Source of the DNA: Gnetum montanum
Lineage: Eukaryota > Streptophyta > Gnetopsida > Gnetales > Gnetaceae
Reading direction: 5' to 3'
Assembly: GCA_015680685.1 (NCBI GenBank)
Contig: MNCI01008127.1
Coordinates: 129,526 to 179,141 of the forward strand
Length of the DNA stretch: 49,616 nt
Each line of letters opens with the position of its first letter. Position 1 is the stretch's first letter. The notes beneath the pieces were generated by a model. The model saw only the letters and a list, made by a program, of their open reading frames with translations, ran no database searches and was not told the origin of the DNA. The position numbers were made by a program, and so were the translations under genes. Shown piece after piece: positions 21,869-33,124 of this stretch.

Positions 21869-23335
21869 TAATAATAACCATTTTCAAAAGCTTGAAAATA
21901 GTATCGCAAATAAGAAAACATGTATATTAGTAGTAGAAAATGTAGGAAGTTATGCCAAAATTTGAAATAAAATCATGAGGAAAAATGAAATGAGAGTTTA
22001 AGTGAAGAAATGCACCACCCCAAGATTGGGGAACGTAGCTCTTGATTAAACAGTGTACAGAACTAGTACGTAGTGTCAGACAGGCATAGTAAGGTAGGAT
22101 GGTAGTGTGGTCACAGTCTCTAGGACATGGTGGATATAGTGCTGGTAGTTGCAAGAGGGGCTAGACCTATCAAGCTTCCAACTATCATGTTGTGTAGGTA
22201 TCGGGTCATGATGCTCAAGTGTGGAAGTGATAAAGATGCTAATAGTGCTCTAATGCCTAATGGTTATAGTGATTTCACAAATCATCAACCCAAGCCCTAA
22301 AATGCTAATTATAGGGTCATTTATAGAGCTAGGGTTGATAAGAGACATGGATTAAATGCCACATGACTTGGGTCCCAAATAGCATGGGTGTGAACAAGTC
22401 ACACTGGCATGCTATGCTTAAAGTGTTAAGCTCAAAGTGTCCAACTAAATGGTGTAACACTCTGTAGTACATGAACGGGANAGTGTTTCAACTTATTCAA
22501 ACCCTCATTGAGGAGGTCAAGCAGCTTAAAGCCACNGGTTCTAGAGGCATTCAAAGGCATTTTCCTTGTGTCACATTATCTATGATGCATAGCGTAATAG
22601 AGCATTGTGTGAACACTTAGAAAATTTTTGCAAATTTTGGCTTGTCAAACTATCTACACTACATAGTGTAGTACAGTGTAGCACCCACATTTTGATTAAT
22701 TTTGCTCAAATTCATAATGTTTCTTCATGGCACCCTAACCACATTCTAGGAGTGAAGTAGGATAGGTAGCCTTAGAAGTTAGAAAATTGCTAAATGCACC
22801 TTCCATGTCTAGATAGCTTAATAGAATTCTAGTCCAACACTTAGAAAAATTTGATCTCTGAAACTTATGCTACACTATCTACATTATGCAGCATAGTAAA
22901 GCATATTAGGTCCAAAAGATAGAAAATTTTTCAAACTATTTTGTCCATCCTAAGTACTTCTGACAACTCCTAGCTTAGCACTTGGGTGGACTAGAAACTA
23001 GATCAAGTGTCAACCTATGCAAGCTAAAGAGTGTAGCAAGCTTGATGGCTATAGATATAGAAAATATGGTTAACTATCTAGTCCATCCTTAGTGTCTTTT
23101 AATCACTTCTGGCTTGTTATTTGTGAAAACTGGCCTTGGAAGTAGGTGCTACGCTGGCTGTGCTGGGAAGCATAGTAGGTAGACTTAAAAAAAATTTCAA
23201 ATAGAGTACTCCCAATGTGCTACATTGTCTATGTTGCACAATGTGACACAAGACTTAGAAAATTTTTTGCCCAAATTTTGACACTTAGAAAAATCTGCCA
23301 TTAAATTGCAAGAGCCTGAAATTAGTGGTGTTTCA
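21869..23335 (-). repeat. 5' LTR of the Tat-type element, inner end deleted
   Basis: Direct repeat of 6085-7633. It ends TTTCA at 23335, next to the TAGAG duplication, matching the 3' LTR start TGAAACACC on the minus strand. Homology starts abruptly at about 21869 (AATAATAACC); the corresponding left LTR extends a further 140 bp. TATA box at 22325-22318 (minus). It is also about 250 bp shorter than the 3' LTR in the stretch around 22480-22540, where two N bases occur. The hairpin array covers 22570-23290. Confidence 0.86.
22481..22536. other. 54 bp segment between two N bases, inverted copy of gag
   Basis: Single N at 22481 and 22536 bracket 54 bases that are the exact reverse complement of 21686-21739 (gag of the same element). 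Everything around it is old and diverged, so a perfect 54/54 inverted match ending exactly at the Ns looks like an assembly join or gap filling, not biology. Confidence 0.8.
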
Positions 23336-23340
23336 TAGAG
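23336..23340. repeat. Target site duplication TAGAG, right copy
   Basis: Follows the 5' LTR end (TTTCA) and equals 5925-5929. Downstream, gag of the interrupted Athila-like element continues at once. Confidence 0.88.
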
Positions 23341-24450
23341 GAGTATAACAAGGATCCCTCCATTTACAAAAGAGAGGCACATTTCTATGACTAAAAGGAA
23401 GAGGCACTACTTGATTAAGTGCTACAAAGAAAGACCTTGCTAATATAAAAATCTATCATTAGGATATCAACTGAGGTGGGTGTAATGTGTGACTCCTTAG
23501 ATGAGAATTTCAGAAAAGATCTAACAATTATAGAATAAAGAGTAAACCAAGGGAGTAGTGGTTAATATAGAATGAGAAGAAAGAATACTAAAAAGGGTTA
23601 CCATAAAAAATAGGGTAAAGCTACAATGATCCAAGATATTGTAGATTTTTAAATATATGATGATAGGTGTATAATTTGCTAATATGAATATCCTAAGGAA
23701 TGTTTCCTAGTTCTATCACATTTGTAGGAGTCTATTATGTATGCATTAAATCCCAAATTTGCAAAATCATTAATACCTAAGTGATTGCCTTATTCTTAAT
23801 GCAACTACAAGAAACAGTCTTACAACTAATAGTACTATCCTAGTTGGACTACTTTTTAACCTCAAGATTACTCATAACCATAATGGTAAAACCCATAGTC
23901 AAGGGGGATGTCACCAACAAACCAAAAATATTCCTATCTCTAGTTGGATCCTTATAGATACTATGTTCAACAATCTATTTCTTCAAATGATTCTAGTTCC
24001 CATGCCTCAAATCACTACTACTACTACTCTCCTAAATATCATCAATCTACAAAATCTTCTATGAAATCATCATCTCATATCCCTTATCCTCCATCACATC
24101 CTTAATACTCTCATACTTCCCTCCAAAATATATCACTGCTAACAATGAAAGAAGGATTGACATCACAACCTTAATAGAAGAATGTCACTTGTGCCATGAA
24201 CATACAATAAAATGATAATATTAGTAGATCTCAACAAAAATCTTTGAAACATACTTTCTTAAGGATAGTTCACATACATATGAATAAAACTAGTAGAACT
24301 ACTAGCTCATCAAAAGTAGCACAAGGATAATCTAATGCAAACCCCTTCCTCACAAAAACAATGTCTCCTAATCCTATGCAAAAAGCCAACAACCATCACC
24401 ACTGCAACATAAAAGATAAAAGATGAACCTATCACTATGAATAGATAGAA
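23341..24450 (+). pseudogene. Athila-like gag, 3' part, after the Tat insertion
   Basis: Continues the gag of 4780-5929. It starts with the block that young copies show at 49440 (EEYNCDPSLCKK in the copy at the window end) and then follows the same order as 35500-36380 and, on the minus strand, 42890-42000: an acidic/Lys stretch, the zinc-knuckle-like region near 23670-23730, a Gln/Tyr/Ser-rich tail (near 23800-24100) and a short CHLCHEHT-like block near 24190. Stops are frequent. After about 24450 there is no protease or RT, unlike the autonomous copy at 33119-46869; the DNA runs straight into the 3' spacer. The same jump occurs in 37417-44996. Confidence 0.72.
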
Positions 24451-27142
24451 AATTTCATACATTACTAATAATGATAAAGGATTCATTTGTGGTCTGAATG
24501 TTCAAAGTGATAACATAATTTCTATACCAATCCACAACAAACTTAAGGAACAAGTGTGTATACAAAACCAAGTCTACATAATATCCATTAAACCAAAGAT
24601 ACCCAGTGGCTAGAAATTTGAATACCAAACCATTTAAAAGATGCATGAAAACAACCAATCCTCTTATTAGTTCTAGTCCTAAGAAAATAAACTAGATAGA
24701 GAACTTAGAAAAGGATACCTTACACTCTGACCATACATCAAAAAAATTGTTAAACATGGAGACTTAAGAATCAAAATAGAAAATCAAAAAGGAAAGATCT
24801 ATGGACCATCTAATAAGATAAAATCTTCTATTCTAGCTAAATACTTTTCTTCAAATAACCAAAACCTAATTATCATAAATGTTCAATGTGATAACAAGTA
24901 AAAATTCAAATCACTAATGATGATAAATGGAAAACTTGTGGTGTATAACAAATGGAATGTGTGGTCCATTTTCTGAATGATCACTCATGAGTTTAGTCAT
25001 GGGGGAGATGCTCCATCTTGAATCAAGAAGTAAAAGTATATTTCTACATTTTTTTACAATTTTTTATAAAGTATTTTTTTCATAGTTTTTCAATTCTAAA
25101 TATTTTTTCCATTTCTTATTATTTTTCTTTTCTTTATAATTCTCTCTTCTCTTGGATTATTTTCTTTATGTTTTATCGATGTCTATTATGTTTTTGTTAA
25201 TAATGATATTGCTAGTCAAGATGCAAAAGTCAATGCTATGTGTTGGGTCTCTATCCTATGCTATCAAGATGATTGGGTAAATAATTAAATGATGTAGTGA
25301 GATCACATCATCCATTCATCTAGTCTCTCCAAATAAAATATCTTTATCATGAAAATGATATGGTTCTTCTCACATAAAATTAAAATTAAGTATTGATCTT
25401 TTTTCCTTGAAGAAAGAGGAAAACACCAAATGGGAATGATAATGGATGTGACCTCAAGGGAATTTTTGGATTCTCTTCTTGACTTCCTTCTTGTGGTTTA
25501 TGAATCCTCCATGGATGTATAATTACCCCTAATCATTGAACAATAAATAGGAAGCATGTCTTTGCATGGTATGATTTTCGTGATTCATAAAAAAACATGG
25601 GAGTTCAAAGCACACCCATCAGACATAATAATGAGCTACAAGAACTAGTTCTGATGCTAGAAATACATGTTAATCATGACTAAAGGTATCAATATAAATA
25701 AGATCCTTCTTTCTTCTCTTTCCTTCTCTTTTTGAAGTGATGCTTATTCTTTGTGGTTGTTACAAACTCATGATTGTAATCAAGAAGGGACACATCAATA
25801 TGAGGATACTATTAATGGTATGGACTTGTTCTAAAACTTGGAAAAATAGGTATGATGGTTATTTTAATCATAATTAACATAAGAACCTATTGTAGACATG
25901 GTTACGTACCTTACACCCCAATCTTTGCAATTCCTTTTCATTTCATTATTTACCTCGATGCTACATACAATTATGAGCCTAATGATTTTGTATAGTATAG
26001 TGTATAATCCTAACCATAGTATTTGTGTGAAGTTTGAAATAAATTCATGATCTACATTTGACTTCTAAGATACCCAAAGACATCTATAGAAGTGGTTATG
26101 CAAGGGCATTATAGTAGAAGCCTACTTTGGGAAGGACTTACTTACATGACTTTCGTTGATCATGGCTCTAAACGTAACCTCGCATCTTCAAGGATATCAT
26201 GGATAAATTCTATAAATTTATATATATATTTTGACTACTCCTCATCAACCTCAAATCATCTTTAATGCTTTTATATTGAAAATTCCTTTAAACTCAAAAT
26301 TTCTTGGCCCTCTTATGACCTACAACTTTGGTTTTAGTTGTTAGAAAACTTGTGAGCTTCTGAAGTTAAGCTCATTTATCATGGGTGGCTAAGGATTTAA
26401 TTTTTGATAATTTTCTAATACCATGTTTTTGAACATTATGGTAACTATCATAAATATAATCAAAATAATGTGAAAAAATTTATAACTTTAGTTACCTTAG
26501 AGCCTTGGGAAACATTATTATCAAATCACCTTAAACCTAAATGCTAAAAGCTTTCTGAATTTTGATGTAACTAAGGATCTAAAAAGGATTCATTACTAAG
26601 GAGAAGTTATCAAAACTAATGTTGATTCTTTGGTGACTTTAGACAACACCAAACATAATACCTAAGATTAAATATCTTTTATAATGTAAGGAAAAGAGGC
26701 CAAGAGAAGAACGAAAGAGGATATGTTCATGGATAAATGGTAGCACATACAACGATTAAAGCTCAAATATCACATGTTTAGTAGACCAATGAGACAACGA
26801 GAAGAAATTTTAATCCATCCTTTAAGAATGTTTTTCATAAAAGAGAAGCATCATCATAACAATCAAGGTTGGATAATCTGCCATCACTACCAACAGCAAG
26901 TCAACTCATCTTCAATATGTTGTTTTAAAGACCTTTACAATTTTGTAAACTTTAATGTTTGTCTAGTATTTTTTCATTTTTTAATACATTTACTCAAATA
27001 AAATTTTGTAATAAGGTACTTTAATTTTTTAATGGTAGTCAATATAATCTTGATTATCCCGCAATTTTTGTAATGGAACTTTATCCATTTATATATATAT
27101 ATATCTAACTTAAGGACAATTTTTTAGTCAATCATGGGAGTA
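24451..27142 (+). other. Pol-less internal spacer of the Athila-like gag-only element
   Basis: Long AT-rich stretch between gag and the 3' LTR. I see no RT, RNase H or integrase motif on either strand. Short open frames (25018-25200, T-rich; 26774-27001) have no recognisable domain. A GAGTTTAGTCATGGGGGAG block at 24991-25009 has a counterpart on the minus strand of the other gag-only element (39523-39490), showing that the spacer is shared. A polypurine-like CATGGGAGTA precedes the LTR at 27133-27142. Confidence 0.65.
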
Positions 27143-28056
27143 TGATAAAACATAATATGTTGTGTAAATTTCTCGATGCATCCCTATTGACAAAGCCTCA
27201 TTGATGCATCCCCATTAATGCATCTTAGATGTATTAAAGCATATGCAGTGATGAGGATGCATTAGTGCATATGCATCAATGCTCTATCACCTAAAATCTA
27301 TCAATATACGAGCACCCATCATGTATTTGACACCTTTTATCATTCTAGTAATTAGAATCTTGTAGTTTTATTTCATAATCTTAGCAAGAATAAGTGAGTA
27401 TCTACAATGTAAATTTGAGTCAAGTGTATGGTGTCTTATTTGAATGGTATTATACCTTGACACATTTTATGAACAACAATAAGATTGAGATTGATTCATA
27501 TTCATTACAAAAATTTGACTTAGAATAAATTTACTTTTAATGCAATTTAATTTTCATGTACTTAGTTAATATTTACATTTTCATCCATGTTAATCAATTG
27601 GAGGAATGAGTGGAATCAATTTCAAGTGTAAACACGTATTTGCTTAGTAATTCTAGTAGTGTTATTACTTAGGACACGCAATAGCATAAAAATTGGTAAT
27701 CCCAGTAGTGGATATGTGAGTTCAAGACATGTACAAAAAGCTGGGAATAGACACTCATCACCATTAGGCTAGCTTAAGATTTATCCTCTTATCATTAGTT
27801 ATATTAATTAAATCATTAATTTTCATGATTTTAACTAGCTTAGTCATAGTTGCAAAACATCAATAATCATATGCCTCATTTCATACTAAATCATACGCTA
27901 CAAAGATATTAGTAGTCCAAGTGAGAAGATAGCAACCTATGATCAGCACTTAATGATCTAGATATCATACAAGTCCCATCCATAGTTTTCAACCAAATCA
28001 TGTGTACACACTTGGGATTTATATAGTTGGGTGTATGGAACACCCACTACTCATGA
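27143..28056 (+). repeat. 3' LTR of the gag-only Athila-like element
   Basis: Starts TGATAAAACATAA, comparable to TGATAAATCATGT at the LTR start of the 37417-44996 element, and is preceded by GGGAGTA (GGGGGTA there). It ends near ACTACTCATGA, comparable to CCACTCATCA in the young LTR at 47821-47830. The U3 start (27170-27300) holds GATGCATCC palindromes in place of the GATATC palindromes of its relatives. The right boundary is uncertain by a few bases, and no matching duplication can be tested because the 5' end is missing. Confidence 0.65.
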
Positions 28057-29548
28057 ACATGCCTCATACCATAACAGGACATAACAAAATTACTTACCAC
28101 TAGCATGCTTAATGGACTAAATATAATTTCATAAAAAAATGATATCTAACATAACCTTTAGTAATATAGATACTAAAAGATAAAATAAATTTCATAATTA
28201 GGAAGTTCATAAGAAGATAATCCCTATGATACTAATTATCTCTTAATTAGAATTGTATAGATAATGTTATATGAATTTAAGGTTTATTATTAAAATCACA
28301 AATGTAAATAGAAATACTTATTTATGTCCTTATAAGATGACAAATGATTTATATGATAAAATTTGTTTATTATAATGCTTTGATATGGTTATGATAAATA
28401 ATAATGTTTAGTTATCACAAGTGATAATCTAAAAGCATCCAAATAGGAAAACATACTCATAATACATAATACTAAAATCTTGTTGATCATCCTAACATCA
28501 CAACTAACTTTTCAAAAGTCTCAAATCATTGAATTCATCACATATCTGATCATGCATAATCTATAAACATAACTGAATGTTTGGCAATCTATAAATCTAC
28601 ACATCTAAAACTCAATCTTTGACCTATTCATACCACACACCTACATAGCATGATCATATATACTAATCAATCACAATAATATAAGGAAAAGGTAAAGATA
28701 ACTCACTAATTAAATTTTCCAAAGTAAAAAGACCAAAAAAAGCATAAAATTCTTAGAAGACTTACAAGATGTTGTTTCACTTCAAACAAGTCTCATATTC
28801 ACATATATACCACTACAATTATCCCAAATCTATGTTCAAAGTAAAGCAAAATTTATCCTCAAAGAAAAAAATCATCATGAATAGAATTAGAAAAGAAGAA
28901 AAAAAGAGGAAAAAAAGGACTCATAATTAGTTTTATTATGAATATAGTAAACTAGTTGCATAAAAAAGTAGTGAAAAGGTAGTGTATGAATGCATTACAC
29001 ACATACACATATATAACATATATATACTTAGTTTTTTTATCTTTTCACTTTCCATATATAAAACATGACATATAAACTTTTTTAAATTTTTTATTTTATT
29101 TTTAATCCAAAATATTTTCATAAGTCCTTTTTTTCTAATGTACTCTTCAACTAATAATTCAAGCTTCAAATATGCATAACAAATATATAGAGAGTCCAAA
29201 TCAAAATCCATTTGGACCTACAAGATTCATATCAAATAAACTACATGTCTACATGTCAAAATCACATCTAAGAATTACCAAGAACATTCCTAATGTTCAA
29301 ATACTTAATTACCAAAATCATACATGAAGCATAAACACATATGCAATATTTGCTCTTGTATCCTTGCTAATTGCATCACTTGCTTAATACATTGTACAGG
29401 GCCAGTGTATATAATCATGTTAGTTAAGCATGTAAAGATATAATAATCATATCATAAGAGCTAAAGTATCATAACATATGATCACCATTATAACAAAGTA
29501 ACTCATACTCAATAACCCACCGAGCTCATACATACATATATGAATTAT
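28057..29548. other. AT-rich spacer, no gene seen
   Basis: Very AT-rich DNA with short (AT)n runs. One open stretch (29211-28936, minus) is low-complexity and has no domain. I see no LTR ends or coding motifs; probably old, unrecognisable repeat. Confidence 0.5.
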
Positions 29549-29563
29549 AATCATAATGTAATA
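29549..29563. repeat. SINE target site duplication, left copy
   Basis: AATCATAATGT followed by AATA. It matches 29731-29745 in 14 of 15 bases (one A/G difference); the first 11 bases are identical. Length and position fit the target duplication of a LINE-mobilised SINE. Confidence 0.65.
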
Positions 29564-29730
29564 ACAACAATGAGATGTTAGCCTAGTGGTAAGACACTTG
29601 ACTTGGAAGCTTCAAGCCATAAGTTCAATTATGGTAGGCAATGCTCAGTTATATAAAGTTCTAAGTGAACTATATATCTTGGGGTTTACCTATGTTATAC
29701 TTATTTTTCTTTTCAATACCCCCGTTCCCC
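29564..29730 (+). mobile_element. tRNA-derived SINE
   Basis: A short non-coding retrotransposon transcribed by RNA polymerase III and copied by LINE machinery. An A box, TAGCCTAGTGG, lies at 29579-29589 and a decayed B box, GTTCAATTA (consensus GTTCGANTC), at 29623-29631. Their 34 bp spacing matches tRNA-like promoters. The rest (29640-29730) is unrelated to tRNA and ends with CCCCCGTTCCCC without a poly(A) tail. Near-perfect 15 bp duplications flank it. It resembles the plant tRNA-type SINE layout, but I cannot assign a named family. Confidence 0.7.
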
Positions 29731-29745
29731 AATCATAATGTGATA
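29731..29745. repeat. SINE target site duplication, right copy
   Basis: AATCATAATGTGATA, pairing with 29549-29563. Confidence 0.65.
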
Positions 29746-31490
29746 TCCAAGTCTTACAAAAAGGATATAACACCTTCTACCCTATGCTTCTTAATGATTA
29801 CATTTGTAATATAATGTGTTTCCATAAAGAGACTAATCTTTTGAACATTATCTTTAAACTCAATAACTTTTTCTCTAAATATTATCATTAATGCATTCTT
29901 AAATTCAAGCCATTCTTGATGTAATAAAATACATGTTCCTTTTAATATAAAGATTAACTTAGAAAATATAAATAACGATAATTTAATTTTAAATAAAAAA
30001 AATCAACATTCTTTGAGAAAATAGCTAAGTTATTAAAAAATTATGTTCTAATAATATAAAGAATACTCTAGATAATAGTGGTGTTTACCAAATTTCTTAT
30101 ATTTGTGCTAAATATTATATTGGTGCAATTTGTATAACTTTATATGATAGATTGATAGAGCACTTGAAAGACATACAATATAATATATATTTAAAATCAC
30201 CTTTTGCAGAACACATAGAAATAATAAATCCTTCAAAAACCATAAATGGTTACTAGATAATAGTAATGTTTTTTGTATAATGAGTAAATTTTTAAATAGA
30301 AAAATTAGAAAATTCCTTGAAATTAAAATTTATTTTAATAATGTTAATTCAAGATCAAGGCTATTTTATCTACTTAGCTTGATGGTCTAATTTAATAAAA
30401 ATTAAATAATAAAAAAATACTTAAGAATCCTACTTAATTTAATCTTTTCTCTCTCACTAATGTTTTTATTATTGTTTATTAAATGGTTCATGGTATATTG
30501 TATAGTTATTTGTAAATACAATATCTTGCATGTTAGGAGTTATGAGTTCACTTATGATTAGAGTCTAATGATACTTGTTGTTACAAACGTTTTTTCACAA
30601 CCCTACAAGAACATCTTTACAAATCAAATGTTTAAGTATTTAATATGTAGCCATAAATGGTCTTTGGAATGATGTAATCTTTGAGATATTTATGATTATG
30701 AAATAAAGGGACATGAACTTCCAATCATATACAAACTTAGTCTACTAACTAGTGTAGCATTGATAGTAAAATGATTGTGTAATGCAAAAATTAATGTTTG
30801 AAAATGAAGGCAATACATGCAATGAAAAATAATTCTAAGTAATGAAAATAAGTATAATAGCATAAAACTAATAAGAAATAGGAAAAATATTAAAGGAAAG
30901 TATTTAAGTTTCCTTCCTAAAGAATTGAAATGCTTAATTAAGTAAACAAAAAAGGTTTAGCTCCTAGGAAGGACCAAATGCTACAATGTTGAGAGAATGT
31001 AGACTATAAAATAAAACTAATAATAGAAACTTAGTTTGTGTGGAAATTAACAATTTTAATGCTAAATTTTGACCTTTTATGAATGTAGATATGGAAGCCT
31101 TTAGCACAGATTGGAGTTCATTCATGGTCAAAATAAGAATTTTTTTGTGAATCATCTTACAATTAATATTAAAATTTAAAAATGGCTAAAGGCTTAGAAT
31201 AGGTGGTATTGACACTGTGTTAGCATGTATTGTTGAGAACTTAGGTACCAGAATGAAGCTCATGAATTATAAGTTACATTGAGGTGACCTTGGAGCATGC
31301 AAGTGACATGATGGATGTAGGTATTAGTGCTTTGGATTTCTTGAAATACTTAAAAGAGCTCTTAGATCTTAAGAAATTGATTGTCAAATTAAGTTTTCGA
31401 CATAGTGTTTATAGGCCTAGAATTTTTAAAATGCATTCTTAAGTCATGTATAATTGACTAGATTTTGTCTTTGAAAGCTAAAAGTTGATG
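29746..31490. other. AT-rich spacer, no gene seen
   Basis: Poly-A/T-rich DNA with no coding motif. Open frames here are short and of low complexity (such as 31155-30964, minus). Probably decayed repeat; the right end leads into the hairpin array. Confidence 0.5.
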
Positions 31491-31514
31491 TGCAAATTCA
31501 TGATTTTGATGAAA

Positions 31515-32520
31515 ATCTAAATATGGTAGGTGATGCTAATAATCACATCACGTTACTTGGATGACACTTAGAAAAATTTTCACATTTCAAATGTTGCTAT
31601 AAATTTAATTAAAAAGGGTGATGCAGATGTGGTAATGCTAAAACTTGCATTGCAACACCTAGATGAAGCTTTAAAAAATTTTACATATTCCACATGTTGC
31701 TATAATTTTGACTAAGAAAGGTGATGCTAAAACAATGACATAGATGCTTGCATCATGGGACATGGCTAGTGTTAACATCACCTAGTCACATGTAGAAACA
31801 TTTTCATGTCCCACACACTAATACAAATTTTTTGATGCTTGTGTTGGATCATGTAGGCACAATTAGAAAAAATTTTATATTTCATGCATTGCTAAAAATT
31901 TGAATAAGATAGGTAACATTAACATGATAATGTTCATGCTAATATCATGTCACTTAGCCATAAATAGAAATATTCTCATGTTCTATTCTATACTTCAAAT
32001 TTGATTAAGGTAGGTGACATTAGACATAGTTAGAAAACTTTTCATGTTGAATGAAAATCTTTTGAAGCACACTAGAGAATTAGCTAAGGTAGGTAATGCT
32101 AATGCAATAAAGTTGATTCTCATGTCACATCATCCAAACCAAAATTAAAATAATTTATCAAATTTTATGTGTCATCTCATATCTTGCAAAGCTTAACAAA
32201 ACTACAAAGTTGATGCTTGTCATCTTTGAACTAACGTAAAGATGCTATTGGAGTTTCAAAGCGGTCAAAATTACAAGTAAAAGACTAGTTTGATATTCAT
32301 GTCAAAAATTAACTAAGATGGGTAATGTTGATACTATGTCAACATCACTTGACCAATCTTAGAAAAATTTACTATCTCATACTCAAAAATTAACTAAGGT
32401 TGGTGATGCTAGTGCTATGTTAGTATCACCTAATTAGACTTAGAAATTTTTTTTCTCTCATGTTATATATTAGAAAATTGACTAAGATAGATGATAGTTA
32501 GAATTTTCATGTTTCCTATT
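31515..32520 (+). repeat. Degenerate tandem hairpin array, about 100 bp units
   Basis: About nine units reading roughly CTAAGGTAGGTGATGCTAA, a variable centre, then TTAGTATCACCTA-like complement and CTTAGAAAAATTTTCATG. GGTGATGCTA and its mirror TTAGTATCACC form a hairpin, clearest at 32402-32434 and also at 32319-32350. Unit starts can be seen near 31530, 31619, 31720, 31910, 32017, 32090, 32318 and 32400. The array resembles the U3 arrays of the Tat LTRs, but I cannot find LTR ends around it. Confidence 0.75.
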
Positions 32521-32548
32521 AATAAAACCCAATTCTTTTGGCTCTGTA

Positions 32549-33124
32549 TGTGACATCCCATTCCCAAATGTCATGGAAAATGTGAAATATACGTTATATT
32601 AGACATTATGCATAAGAAGATAATATACCAAATGTCAAATATATGTAACATTCAACATTATATCTAAAAGAAATAATAGAGAAAGTGCAGAAATAGAGAG
32701 AAAATAATGCTTTATTAATATGGAATGGAGTATTTGGATCATGCTTTGAGAGTATTCCTTATGGTTTTCTTCCTTCAACATCTATTCCATTAGAGGCAAT
32801 CCAGCACTGCCACCATAATTAGGCCTATAACTGGCTAGAAGGGATTGCCAATCCACTTCTTGTTCCACTTCACCTAGCTCTTGTGACTTGCCTATACCAA
32901 CTCTACCACTCCATGCCTAACATGACCTCTAAGCTAGGGTATAAATGCCTTAGGTCAAACCCCCAAATCTTACCTTAAGCGACATGTCTATTATTACAAT
33001 GCACCCCTTTTGAATCTCACTTACAACTAACCTTTCAAGTCATATTACAATAACAATAACACTTGTTATGAAGAGGCACCATCTTTGTTATGTAGCAGCA
33101 TCATTTGCAAATGGGGATGTGACA
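32549..33124 (+). mobile_element. Probable solo LTR (or short TIR element), 576 bp
   Basis: Ends are inverted: TGTGACATCCCATTCCCAAA at the left and CAAATGGGGATGTGACA at the right (mirror TGTCACATCCCCATTTG). A TATA box (TATAAATG) lies at 32940-32947. TG...CA ends with a TGTGACATCCC start are common for plant LTRs, and no internal region is present, so a solo LTR left by recombination is likely. The flanking five bases (CTGTA and ATATG) do not match, so the exact ends or the class are in doubt. It overlaps the start of the next LTR by a few bases. Confidence 0.4.

Larger units (their letters stand above)
5930..23335 (-). mobile_element. Tat-lineage Ty3/gypsy retrotransposon, 17.4 kb, decayed
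   Basis: The element reads on the minus strand: 5' LTR (about 21869-23335), gag (about 19720-21860), protease (19341-19664), a 6 kb foreign segment (about 12850-19010), RT, RNase H, second RNase H and integrase (9415-12850), a tandem-repeat spacer, a polypurine tract (7634-7646) and the 3' LTR (5930-7633). The two LTRs are clearly alignable but diverged, so the insertion is old. The acquired second RNase H is the hallmark of the Tat lineage (Ogre/Retand relatives), as is the large size. It interrupts an Athila-like gag, with TAGAG on both flanks. The inner end of the 5' LTR, the primer-binding site, the leader and the gag N-terminus are deleted, so the element is dead. Confidence 0.9.

Noticed and set aside
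25018-25200. Small membrane protein (Phe/Ser/Ile-rich, 60 codons)
   Set aside because: A poly-T-rich tract gives such a frame by base composition; it lies in the non-coding spacer of the gag-only element.
26774-27001. env-like open frame before the 3' LTR
   Set aside because: Athila elements may have one there, but I see no signal peptide, membrane segment pattern or conserved block; frame is short.
29572-29645. A functional tRNA gene
   Set aside because: A and B boxes are present, but the cloverleaf cannot be closed, the B box is decayed and target duplications flank the unit. A SINE explains it better.
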